A stretch of DNA of 64,000 bases from Antedon bifida (Eukaryota > Echinodermata > Crinoidea > Comatulida > Antedonidae). The notes below the pieces were generated by a model that worked only from the letters and a program-made list of their open reading frames with translations, did no database searches and was not told where the DNA came from. A program made the translations under genes and the position numbers. Shown piece after piece: positions 22,001 to 33,700 of the stretch; position 1 is the stretch's first letter, and each line of letters begins with the position of its first letter. The stretch covers positions 5,954,501 through 6,018,500 of the forward strand of contig OY727094.1 in assembly GCA_963402885.1 (NCBI GenBank). Direction: 5' to 3'.

Positions 22001-24116
22001 TGTTTTGATAGTAATCCATTTCATATTTCTTGGCTTCAAGATTGACTTGCTGCATGCCATTGCCACGAGAGTGAGTGACAGCAACTGGTTTTCCTCTTAA
22101 CTCTGGCCGATTGATCAATCCAACCGATACAAAGAAGCAGTCCATGTCCACATGCATAATGTAGCGTTCAGATTCTTTCCTCTTAGTGGAGGAATCAGGC
22201 TTATGACTCATCAATTTTGGTGGCTTCATGCTATCTTTCTCTCCCAGAGAATCATCTTCTTCCAAGACATCTTCTTGGTCTACACAATCTTCTCTAACAT
22301 TATTCCTTAAGGAATCTCTTGCTGGAAACGTTCCATCGCCTTGTTTTTGCAACTGCATCACTAGTTCTTTAAACTCAGCTCCCCAGCTGGATATGTGGTG
22401 AAGTCTAGAATTATTATAAAACTCTGCAACAAATCTTGGATCACCAGCTTTTGCTGGAGAGGTCTTTTTAACATCACTTGGTGGTGAGGGCAATTTCTTG
22501 GTATTCTCCACATTTTTCTGATGACTATCTTCAGTATTCTGATCTGGATATTCCAATTCTGTTGTGCCTTCCAGATTCTGCTTGCTGGGCAATGCATTAA
22601 AAATGTCGCTATGATTTACTTCTTCAGAGGTGTTCTTTGGCAAGTCGTCATGATTTGTTGTACAGTTTACAGAATTTGTTGACGATTGTTGAAAAGATAA
22701 CGACTTTTGTAGAGATGTTCGGTTTTCATAGAGCTGGTAGGAGTCACATGGTAATAGACGGCCTGCTTTGATACTGCAAATATAATTTTGAAACATATTA
22801 CATATTTGACAATATCAAAACACTTTGGAAACTAACCTACATTTAAATGTATTGTCTTCATAAAAAAAATGATTTAAAATGAAGATAAATAAATCAGACT
22901 TTGAATAGGCCTAATAAAGTTATTCACAATTGTTTTTGTTCTTTAAAGTTCACAAACTGACAGTAAGCCTACTGGTTTATAGATATTAGGTAGCTTTCGA
23001 TTTGAGAATACCGACAGTCAGGTCAATTGATGTGTTGTCGGTTGTCACAGTCATGACCCCCGTAAACTCCCGTTGGATTAACACGGTCTTGGGTTGTTAT
23101 CAAAAACTCTATATTATTTGATTCACCTGTCCAAAATCCACTCTGGTCTGATAACTTTTTCATCGCTAAGCTTCCTAATCTTGGCATGTGGCAAGTTGGT
23201 AGCGATGATGTGTGTCACTTGTGTCTTTCGATAGTAGTGTACAAACTTCCCTCCATGAATCATCATTAGTCTTTTGAGTTCATCTAAAGATGGCACTATC
23301 AAGAACAATAATTTACTGTAATTAATTTGTATAATAAAAGTATAATTTTACCAGTACCTTGTTTTTTATAGGGACCTAGACTCACACAGACTAGTGAGTG
23401 GCCAAGCGGTTAAGAATATGGAAGTAAGTATCACTCGCTCAATGGTTCTGTTGGTAGAACAAGTCTTCTCGGAAAATGTGTTAGGGCCGTGAAGGTTTCC
23501 CTTTAATAGGGGTTCTACCAGATACCTGTGTAGCCATTCACATGGATTGCAACGCCCTCAAAGATGGTGGATCCAGCGCAAGAAATTTCCCGGTTGCGTG
23601 GCTGTTCTTTTGTAAACTGCTCGTCAAGTTTATGTTGCTTGGCTGCCATGTAGCCTCCCTATGAGGGAATGAAAGAAAAATGTAAAGTGGACAAATTAAA
23701 GAGTTTATGTCTGCAAGGGATATAACTGTGCTGAGGACCGTGTGTACAGTAGGGCCTAACTAAAGGGTCTTTCACATCTGTTCCGGTACGTTTCCAGCCC
23801 GGCGCCGGAAAATCCAATCGAACGTCAATGTTTCGTTTTCATGCGGCTACGCGCACATCGATTGGCGCATAGCCATGTGGAGCGTTGTGAAAACGAAACA
23901 TTCATGTTCGATTCGCCGGACCGGAACCGTGCAGGAACAGGTGTGAAAGACCCTTTCCTAAGGATCCCTGTGATTTTGAATAAAAGATTGAATTAAATAA
24001 TGAGTGCATGTATTTGTTTATTTTTGCTACAAAAAAATATGAAAGAAGAATTGTACTAAAGCACCCCAGCCGTCATCTTGGCCTCCACGTTTCTGTCCAG
24101 TTCCTCTTCGTGACAT
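16065..24116 (-). CDS. REV1: REV1 translesion DNA polymerase / deoxycytidyl transferase
   Basis: Y-family polymerase that inserts dCMP opposite lesions and scaffolds other translesion polymerases. Coding exons on the minus strand: 24116-24057, 23658-23526, 23295-23127, 22773-21763, 21407-21253, 21129-21010, 20725-20505, 20370-20095, 19899-19534, 19392-19048, 18955-18614, 17045-16432, 16176-16065. They give 1307 residues (human REV1 has 1251). Order: N-terminal GGYMAAK; BRCT (about 50-125); N-digit with SRLHHIS; catalytic MHVDMDCFF (Asp near 330) and SCDE (near 467-470); little finger; five UBM-like LP motifs (about 838-1085); C-terminal interaction domain ending LKIS, matching human LKVT. The ATG at 24116-24114 follows an acceptor, so a noncoding first exon lies upstream. 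All catalytic residues are intact. Confidence 0.96.
16432..17045 (-). CDS. REV1: REV1 exon: last UBM, basic linker, C-terminal domain start
   Basis: Starts with EPSCLDALPPDMKEELKKAY, matching human UBM2. A Ser/Pro/Lys-rich linker with KRRGRPKK (AT-hook or nuclear localisation-like) follows. It ends in VEEVKALIVEWIETS, the start of the helical C-terminal domain that binds REV7 and the inserter polymerases. The domain is completed by the last exon. Confidence 0.92.
17199..18513. mobile_element. Long foldback (inverted-repeat) element in a REV1 intron
   Basis: About 1.3 kb with near-perfect inverted arms of several hundred bp. The left end is TAGCCTGGGTGCAG (17199) and the right end CTGCACCCAGGCTA (about 18500-18513). 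The arms share the ATATATAGGGGATAGGGAAA block and the CCAATATGGCGTCCAATTTG block. The centre holds a second palindrome near 17735-17815 and a partial duplication of the inner arm (17955-18120). CCA flanks both sides and may be a target duplication. No transposase is visible, so it is non-autonomous; the superfamily is unknown. Confidence 0.85.
18614..18955 (-). CDS. REV1: REV1 UBM exon, duplicated chimeric copy
   Basis: A phase 0-0 exon of 342 nt, separated by a 92-bp intron from its sister. From about codon 15 it is nearly identical to exon 19048-19392, including DPSILKELPDDIVQEL. Its first 42 nt and its acceptor instead match the next exon (17045-16432), giving IEPSCLDALPPDMK. The switch lies inside the shared UBM core. 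The exon adds two UBM-like motifs and keeps a full open frame with good GT/AG sites. Confidence 0.9.
19048..19392 (-). CDS. REV1: REV1 UBM exon, original copy
   Basis: A phase 0-0 exon of 345 nt (115 codons). Two UBM-like motifs are visible: SVLDALPPDIKLQIQ near its start, matching human UBM1, and DPSILKELPDDIVQEL in its second half. UBMs bind ubiquitin through the invariant Leu-Pro and recruit REV1 to ubiquitinated PCNA. Because the exon has symmetrical phase it can be duplicated or skipped without a frameshift. Confidence 0.9.
20806..20994. mobile_element. MITE-B copy (CCCCTTAATAG-type) in a REV1 intron
   Basis: An inverted repeat beginning TATAGAACCC and ending GGAGTTCTATTGAATACTG, with internal GTCCCCTTAATAGGG. 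Related copies occur at 26884-26965, 30890-31110, 37228-37402, 39935-39985 and 61021-61200. Confidence 0.6.
21763..22773 (-). CDS. REV1: REV1 large exon: linker, N-digit, first part of the palm
   Basis: A 1011-nt exon. It starts in the end of the BRCT segment (IKAGRLLPCDSYQLY), passes through a disordered Ser/Asp/Lys-rich linker, then FYNNSRLHHISSW. In this motif the Arg matches the human residue that pairs with incoming dCTP. It continues into MHVDMDCFFVSVG with the first catalytic Asp pair, and on to AEIASCSYEARAAGVRNGMF of the fingers. REV1-specific insertion sequence (NLEAKKYEMDYYQNKYGK) is also present. Confidence 0.93.
23395..23430 (+). repeat. Half-tRNA-like fragment in a REV1 intron
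   Basis: GTGGCCAAGCGGTTAAG matches the 5' half of Leu/Ser-type tRNAs. No 3' half with GGTTCAA follows, so it is a fragment or a SINE head, not a working tRNA. Confidence 0.3.
23762..23957. mobile_element. MITE-C copy (TTTCACATCTGTTCCGG ends)
   Basis: About 196 bp palindromic element: AAAGGGTCTTTCACATCTG on the left, its complement on the right, and internal CGTTTTC/GAAAACG arms. It is notably GC-rich for this locus. A second copy lies at 28318-28482. Confidence 0.75.
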
Positions 24117-24120
24117 GTCA

Positions 24121-24732
24121 GCTGTGAAAAATAATCGAACAAATGTATGTTTTTTAATGGAAGTCAAGCACTAGACCTTATTTTGATTAATAATAAGTTA
24201 GGTATGCTCTACTAGCTATTAGGACAGCCTAAAATTCAAATTTACATAAACACATACTTTACCTATTAAGTTCTACTCTTTAGTTAGGGCCAGGGAATTG
24301 CAACTCTTTGGTTACTGTGTAGGCCCCACACCCGCTCCTTGCTGCCCCTCTTTTTCAGCCCTGCTCTGGCTGGTGCCGGTGGTGGCTTGTTATTGTTGGT
24401 TGGTTCTAAATCTAGCTAGCCTATACTTAGGTAACGCTTAAACAACAACAACTAGGCAACATTTTAACAGGGATATTAGCGCACAATTATTAAACTTACA
24501 TAGTATGCATAATAATTTTACAGAAATACACTGATATTACATTACGATTTACATAATATTAACAAAATTCGCGCGAGTACAGACTTGAGAAATTCCTTGG
24601 CTCAAATCCCATGTTTACGTTTTTAGACTGTTCCATTTATATGGATGGGGAAGAAAGGGAATCCCACCGCAGAAGTAAGACCGATGGTGGCAGTATTTAC
24701 TTTGATTTTGACAGGCAGCCAAAACATCGAAA
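24121..24732. promoter_or_regulatory. Head-to-head promoter region of REV1 and the CLC gene
   Basis: Only about 610 bp separate the divergent REV1 and CLC coding starts. The part near 24565-24590 contains clustered CpG (TTCGCGCGAG) in an otherwise CpG-poor, AT-rich window, as expected for a shared bidirectional promoter. REV1 must have a noncoding exon here because its ATG follows an acceptor at 24122-24126. Its exact position and the start sites cannot be read. Confidence 0.55.
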
Positions 24733-27700
24733 ATGGCGTTACAACCGGAACAAAAACAGCTCGGATACGAGCAAACTCTGGTAAGATTTTTAAAAGCAAC
24801 AACTTGTATACACTCTTTTAAATACTACCTACAATATGAGGCAATTATATGAACAAATATCGTTTTTAAAAATGGTATAAATCAACTCTATGCGTAGGCT
24901 ACTTTCACTCTTCCTGTCATGTGCACAGCATGAACGATGTGTTTGGGTATCTTTGATGTCCAAATTTAGAGAAAGTCAAGTCAATTCGTCCTTTTGTTAA
25001 ACACATTATCATCATATCTTTAAAACATACAAATCATCCATGAATCAATTTAAAATAAGACATCAACATCTTTTATTATTGAAGATGATATTTATTCAGA
25101 CTGTGTTTTTAATTAATTAATGGCACATGCTCTGCTGCAAATTCTAATTTTAACCAAATTTTAAATTATTAAAAATATAATAATATAATTTAAAATATTA
25201 ATTTTGACAAAATCCATATAATGTAGATGCATGGCAGGTACACTAAGGAACTAGGTCAATTTGCGAGGTCAGAAGCCGCAAGATTACGAGTTGAACGTCA
25301 ACGAAAATCAAAAGAGGATGAATTTAGGGAATACCGAGATGACACATGTTGCCAGAAATGTAAAAGTAAGAATACAAATTTTTATTCGAATAGTCAAAAA
25401 TATTATCATTTATGCACGCAATTAAAAACACATTCAGAATTTCAGGAACACGGGACATATATTTGGCCAGCCGCACAAATGGTTGTTATCTCGTATATAT
25501 CCATGACATTTCTATGGTTGTTAATGCATAAAATATTCTTTGATACGTTAATGACGTCAATTCATATATTGTGAAATCAATATTGAATTCGAAAATGAAA
25601 GTTTAATCTTTAATTATATTTCAATCATGCCATCTTAATTACATAGAAGTCAAATGTTTGCATTAGTTTTATTTATTAATTAGGTAGAGTAGAAAGGAAT
25701 AGTAATTTATTATTATGTGTATTGTCAGTATTTCTTCAGTATGGTGGTTAATTTTGTACACTACATTTTTTCATAATTATTTAGTTTTAAACATTTTATA
25801 AACACTTTATTTGGAATAGAAATATATTTTTAAGGAATACAAGAATTTCTGTAAGAAAAAAAAATAAATTCATAATTTTATAACTAATTTATTGCAAATA
25901 AATAACTATTTACAGTATTGTATTTAAAAAAATACATAATTTATATTATTTTTTAGACTCTTAATTTTACTTTTTGATTTGGGTGATAACTGTCAACCAT
26001 TAGTTTTGTTGTTTTTTTTTCAAACAGAAACCAGATTTAATTTTTTTTTTAAAGAAAAAATTAAATACTTGATTATGTTTTTCAAATTCAACTTATTTTA
26101 AATTGAGTATAGTCCCATATAATTCAGGATAATTTTAACACAAAACATTGGTAAAAATCATAGTTATTGCAATCTCCTATCCCTAATTTAGGATAAATTT
26201 GAACAATAGTATGTAAATTCATTATTAATTCATGTTAGCATAATCGCAGATCCTAATAAGTTTTGTTCCCAAGACCACTGGAACTATACGCACTCACAGC
26301 ACATAACATAACATACAGATACATCATACATAATTATACAGAACAGTATTGCATGTTGTAATGTTCAAATACTGATAGTGATGCAGTACTGTAGTTAAAT
26401 GAATTGAAAACAGAATGTCAATTTTAGAAAATACTTGTTGCAACTGCAGTTGGTAAACTCATTAATGGTAGTAGTCTCTTGAGAAAGGTTAATCTAGACG
26501 ACATGCAGCTGTAGTACTAGCATAGCAGCAACTTTACATAAATCATTCTATCCCAATATTCTAAAATTGCATTATGAAACCTGTAAACATTACCACAATT
26601 ATGTTGTTTGCATAGCACTTATCAAGTCGTTAATCATGAGGAGAACATTAATTAAAGGAGTAGATAGATGATTGCAAGACAAAGTTGCATTAAAGCCCCT
26701 CTCCTTTTGGACATCATTACAGGTACTGGTTCAAATAACCATCTCACAGAGACATCTGGTAGCCATTGACTTGAAGTTGGCATTTGGATGTGTTACTTTT
26801 AAATGTACAGTATGAGAGTGACCACTACCAAATTGCACAGTCACAAAACAACTTATAAAACATTATGGACATTATATTATGATTACCCACGTTCAGGGAA
26901 CATCCCATTAAGGGGACAACAAAGGTTTGTTGAAATCTAATGTGTCCCCTTAATAGGAGTTTTTCTACAGTATATGCCACTTCTGTTATGTATACCGAGT
27001 ATTGTACATAAACACTGTTTAATATTAAACACTACAGATACTGTAATAGGTGATATTGATTTTACAAATCAGTATTTTTTATCACTGCCACAAGCAATTT
27101 AACCAATCACAACGCGACAGATCATCCAAACTGTCACTTGTGATTGGTCACCTCACTTGTACATACGCCGTCTCGTCCTAGTGTGAACCAAGCATTAAGT
27201 CATAACATGCTTTTCTTTTCACACAGCAACTTCTTAAAAGATACCGACACTTAAATTTACTTTTTAATGAAAACATACCTTTGGAAAGTTTATACCTTTG
27301 GAAAGTTTATACCAACCTACTTTATTTTAGTCGAGATAAAATATTAACTCTGAATATGTTGCCATCTTTCTTGTTTCACTCAACGATACATCATCCATCG
27401 ACAATTAAACATTCACCTTCCGGAACATTCTATTTGTGTAAAAAAAACTTCGAATGACGTTGGAATTACGTCTAAACTACAAACCAAATATTGATTTTCA
27501 ATTCGTAATAATATTATCAATTCCATTAGGGAATATCTGACTTTTTTAAACTGAGGTGTTAAGTTGCTAATTTGTGGAGCTTCTGCCCACCAGCTGTCTA
27601 TGAAGGAATTCATATGTTTGTTTTTTCAAATCTTCCGAATTGGTTAATCGTTTTCTAAATTTATGTGTTCTGGATTAGCTGATGAAAGTTTTATTCCGTC

Positions 27701-30700
27701 TGCTGATAACTCTTGTGGCAGTCATAATTGGTTGAGTTCGGTATTCTAGACTTTTGAAAAATATTTTAACACCAAGATAAAGATACCACTCCGTCGTCTT
27801 CTGTGTCTATTTTGATGTATTTGGTTCTGGATGTTTTACACGCTTCCCAGAACATTTTCCATCAAGATTCATGTTAAGGTTTATTTCTTTTCGTTGCGGA
27901 TTACCTCAATTCATGTGTTTGAAAAAAGAATCGTTCTTTGGTAAGTTAATTAAATGTTTTTGGTTGGCATGGACTCAGTCATAGTCAGATCTCTCCTCCA
28001 AACTCACCTATTTCAATAGTTATTCTTTTCATGTTGTGCTATGAGACTCTGATAAAGAGCGCTATATAAATGTTTGATATTATTATTATAGTGAAGCAAC
28101 CAGAACACTGTCAACTTTGCCAACTGATTCCACTATCATACCAGTTGAAAACATACAGAAAGATTTATCAGTATTTACTGTAATTATGACGTCACGTGGG
28201 TACAAAATTTAGCAAAAATTAGGCTGGGATTATACTGTAGATGGATTTATTAGCAATGTACCAAAGTTTGATAGAATGGGATTGATTGTAAGTGCTTGAG
28301 CATGAGATTTTACTCATAAGGTTTTTTCACACCTGTTCCGGCACGGAATCAAATCGAATGTGACTGTTTCGTTTCCACGCAGATGCGCATATCAATAGGC
28401 ACATAGACAACGTGTTGAACTTTGACATTAGATTCGCTGGAGCGGAACCATGCCGGAACAGATGTGATTGTGAAGGACTCTTAATACAGTATACTTTAGT
28501 CTTCTACCGTATTCATAGTTGTTTATCCTAATTTTCTTTATCACCTTTTTTCCTCAGCAAACTTAATTTGGATTCGTGATTGGACGTTTGGTAAAATTGG
28601 AGAAGACTGGATCTTTCTCTTCCTTCTTGGAATCCTAATGGCTCTATTGTCCTTTGGACTTGACTACACAATAGCAAAGTTTCAAACAGGTAAGGAAAGG
28701 AAATAATAGCCTTGTTAATGTTTCAATCATAAACAGTGAATGACATTTTAATGTTTCTTTTGAAACCGGATATTTGGTACAGGAAAATTATTTGTTGCAT
28801 GAGATCTTCGCCTTTAATAGATTTTATTATATTATAAATATCATTTTTTACTTATAAATTACAAAAACAGTGACATTTTATCAAATGTGTTTCAGTTAAT
28901 TGATATGTATTGATATTTATTAATTATTAATGTTTTGTATCGATATGTATTGATCGTTATCGATATGATATGTAATTATGCATCTATGTATTGATATATG
29001 TTTATTATGTATTGATGTATCGATATGAATGATATGTTGGTATGAATATGAGGATATAGTATTTTTCGTCTTTTTTTCTGCTTTATTCCTCTCATTTTTA
29101 TGTGGATATTTACACTTTTTTCCAGTTCTTCTCACCTACAGTACTACAGTATTTACTTTTCAATCATAATTTGGAAATTGTACGATCATATAATATTATT
29201 TCAATTATATTATAACTTTAATTCAGACTAACATTCTTCTGTACACATCTCATTCACATTGACAAATTCTTATAAAATGTATTAAGACTAATAGTAGTGT
29301 AAATCTACGCTATGCTGTGTTGATTAAACACAAACTGTACAGTGAGAATTAGGAACATAAACATCTATTAGCTGGCGTGATCTAGTATTCTCAAAAGACC
29401 AGTAGTCAAAATATCACACACTTTGACTTTGATGCAGATAATGTAAGCCTTTAATCTATAGAGACGTAGCTTATTTATTTTGTATGAATTTCAAAGCATT
29501 TTTTACACTAATGATAATAAGTTGAATTCATCAATAATATGAAGGTAATTTGCTTTTTTATTGGACACCATTAATACACCGAATATTTCTGAGTGTTATG
29601 CTTCTCACCACCTAATGTAGGATAATTACATTGTCAATTCCATTGTTAATGCAACCCTATATGCCAATTGTGCCATATTTTGTCATATATTTTGTACCTG
29701 GTAAATATATTGTTTATAAATACTTATACAGTAACATTTTATTACCTGTTTAGTGTTACTGTTAGAAAATTAACACCAAATTTACAGTAGGATAAATTCC
29801 AACACAGGCATTATATTTTTCAACCCTACTGTATGTAAGCCTACATCAGTTATTGTAAAACTGTAATGGAATTTTGGCTCGAAAAATTCATGGAAATAGC
29901 TCACTGAAAAGTGTATAAACCTTGTGTTTTAAAGTCTCCCTGGTTAAACACAGCATGGGAACGATGGTCTCAGTTTGTATAATAAAGATTACCAATGCAT
30001 AGTTTCCTTCTATTTTATTTATCCCCCCCCCTCCCCCCTTACTGTATTTAGGCCTACTGTTATTGTAAAACTCATGGAATTTTGACTCGAAAAGATGAAA
30101 TAGCTCACTGAAAAGCATCTGAAAAGTGTATAAACCTTGTGATTTGCTTCCCTGGTTATTACAGTATACACAGCATGGGACCAATGGTCTCAGTTTGTAT
30201 CTGTATAATTGATTACCAATGCATGGTTTCCTTCTATTTTATTACACTTTAATACCAATTGATTATTTTACCATCTTAATTTTAGCAGGCTTTTTACTAC
30301 CCTCTGATTATTATACAGTACAGTGAATAAATGGTCAAAATTAAGTTTTCACAATATAAAAATATATATAAATACAGTATAAAAAAAAATATATAAAATT
30401 GTTATAGGTCCATGTTCAGATGTTTTGTAGGATACTGTATGCTAAATGCTGTGATGTAGCCTTGGGAAAGAAAAGGGAACAATCTCTATTCAAGCCACTG
30501 GGTTGTCAAAGACATACTGTATGGTCAGGTTGAAACCCTACCAACTGTACTGGTGGCTACAGCCCTGAAATGTAGGCCTAGAATTTTAAACACAGATAGA
30601 ATAGGAAAATTATTATGTTTTTCATGGTTGCAATGTGTTTGTTTAGTTAAATGGTCGAGAATAGATCAATATTATTGAAATGAGAATGCATTCTTTACTT

Positions 30701-33700
30701 TCATTTATCGGCATAAATAATACTGTACATTATGGGTCAATGATTAAACATGGTCTCAATGATCACAATCAATGTATACAATTTTTTTAGCTGGTATACT
30801 TGCATTGTTCCCTGACATCTTAGATTTCAAAATGAAAGTTTTATTAATAATAATATTAATAAATAAAATATGATATCAGTAGTATACCTATTACAGGGGA
30901 CATCTTCAAGACCCAACAAAAAGTCCCCTTAAAGCTGCTTTCATATCGTGCCCAGATTCGGTACGATTTGAATACTTGCATTGTTCCCTGACATCTTAAA
31001 TTTCAAAATGAAAGTTTTATTTAATGAAAATAATATTGTGCTTATAATAAAATATGATATCAGTAGAATACCTATACCCCTTAATAATAGGGATGCCTTT
31101 TGAATAGTTTATATCTGAAAGAAGGGTTTCTCAAAATGTTGTACTGTACAAGTATTCTGTCTGTCTGTCTACACTAGTATCAAACTTTATGTGACAAAAA
31201 AAATGTGATTTGCCCATATATGGACATGATGATGTCATATCACTACCATATTTGGGCACATCACACTTTTTTGTCAAACTAGTTGATAGTGTAGACAAAG
31301 CTTAGTGCTATCAGTTATATTCAGTAATTATAAACTAGCCTGCTAAAATTCTTGTAACATGTAATTTTATCTGATCGTGTCTTTTTCAAATTTATCTCCT
31401 ATATTCATAGCTAAAATTAAAAATCATCCCGTACCATACTATACATACTTAGCCATTGATGTAGACTTATGCTAAATGATGTTGTTATTTTATTAGTACT
31501 GAACGAATGAGACTTTGTAAGCAATCCCATTTTCCAATATAAAACATTTAATGCTGAAATTTTACCGAAGTGCTGTTAGGTTTGTATGTCTCATGTTGAT
31601 GTCTAAATCATCCATCCTGTTGAGTCACTGAGATGAAAGAGAAAAAAAAAAGAAAAAAGAATTTGTTTAAAGTTTCACACATTTAAATAATAAATGCACT
31701 AAAATTATTATAATTAATTACATGAATTTATGTATAACGCCAATTCAAGGCGCTGTGGGAAAAAAATCAAACTTATATACAATAAATAAATATATAAAAT
31801 ATATTTTTAATATAATAAAATAAATATAAATAAAAAATAATATACAAAATACACTATCAATCATTTATGTGTGCTTAACGTTCTTCTAAAAGCATGTTTA
31901 AATTTTGACAAATATTTCCATTTTATTATAGATTTAAATAAATAATATATAATATTACTAACAATAATAGTAGTTGAAAATACACAAAACTCTCTTATTA
32001 AGTAAAACTGACCATCTGGGATAAATTCTGGTTTTTACATTTTTAATGGGTTTTTTTTTCAGCTCATATCTGGGTATATCGTGAGCTGTCTGGTCATCCA
32101 TTCTTACAGTACCTTGCCTGGTGCTTTTATCCAATCATATTCGTCGTATTTTCAGCAGGGTTCGGACATTTAGTGGCACCCCAGGCTGTGGGTAAGTTTC
32201 TCAATTTTGTTTTAGGACAATGGGGTACTGTAATATTGTAATATATTTACATGATTTTTATTATAATTTTGATTTATTACAGTAGTTGTGTAGTGTAAAG
32301 AAGATATGAATTCTACCATCATGATAATGAAGTTTGCGCAATATTGCTCATGGCGCTAAGGAAGAGATGTTACACCTTTTCAACAACATTCTGTCCACGA
32401 GTCTCGAGATGTCCTAGGTTCTTTTAAAGTGCACACAAGCATTTTGTGTACACTGAACCTTTATGGCCTGCTCTGTTGGTTCATGGTTCATGTACAGTAT
32501 TCAACAGTTTCTGAAAACCATCAATTTAAATATTCTATTTTATTTTTCTTCAGGGTCTGGTATTCCAGAAATGAAAACAATTCTACGAGGTGTAGTTTTA
32601 AAAGAATATTTGACTTTTAAAACGTTAATTGCGAAAGTAGTTGGCCTTGCGACGTCCGTTGGCAGCGGTCTTCCACTCGGGAAAGAGGTACATTTACATT
32701 TGATTTTGGAGTTAATAAATTTTTCAATTCCTCCATTGTATGATCATAGAGATATTATACTACAGTATATCTATGGCATGATGTGGGGGAAAGGGAGTAG
32801 TTCTCCAAGGAGATAATTGTCCTAGGGAGGTATTTGTCCTAGAGGTAATTATCTGGGGGTAGTTGTCTGGGTGGTGCAGTAGTTACCTGGGTGTTATTAG
32901 TCCTAGGGTGGGGGGGGGGGGGGGTAGTTGTTCTTAGAGGTATTTTTCCAGGTGGTAGTTAGAGTGGTATTTATTGTAGAGGGTATTTGTCCTGGGAAGA
33001 TAATAGTTCAAAGGGTAATTGTCCTAAGTAGGTGGTGGTACAGTAGTTGTATATACAGTTATGATAAAAGGCTGGATGATTTGCTTGACAAAATTGATTA
33101 ATTTTTTTCATTACCACTGTAAGTATTACAATGTGCATTTATGATTGGATATGGTAATGTAATAATTGATTTTTTTTTACATTATTGGATTATTGAATAA
33201 ATGATGCCATTTCGATGCTTAGAATAACATCAGTAATTGACAAAAGCATTCATCGTTTTGTAATAATAGTGAAAATGATTTAGTAATGAAAATGATATGC
33301 TGTGGTACTCTGATGTTTATATCCATGTCTGTATTTCCGTAAACTAATCTACAAGCATTTTTTATTGCGTTCAATTGTCAGATTACAGAACAGGTATCAT
33401 GTGACCTTCAAGTGACATCAATACATGCTCCCTATACTCTCTAGAAATCTAAAGTTAAATGCCTTTTCTAATGAGATACTCTCCTTAGGAATCACTATAA
33501 ATTATTTTTTTTATGTAATAGGTATTAAATTATCTCTAAAAAATGTATTGTCTTAGCTATTCTCACTTTAAGAATCACTTAAAATTAATTTATTCTATTT
33601 AATCAGATCTCTAGAAATCTTGAAAATTTAAATGTCAATACTACTAATGAGATACCTAATTTATGAATCAATTAATTTGACGCTGATCAGATAAAATCTC

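Larger units (their letters stand above)
28690..32062 (+). other. CLC intron 3
   Basis: No supported exon. It holds a TCGATATG-rich low-complexity stretch near 28915-29035, a tandem duplication at 29852-30245, MITE-B pieces around 30890-31110 and a MITE-A copy at 31160-31304. Confidence 0.6.

Noticed and set aside
25366-25574. Extension of CLC exon 2 to a 115-codon frame
   Set aside because: A good donor at 25366 and the CLC-2 homology both end the exon there. The rest is intron.
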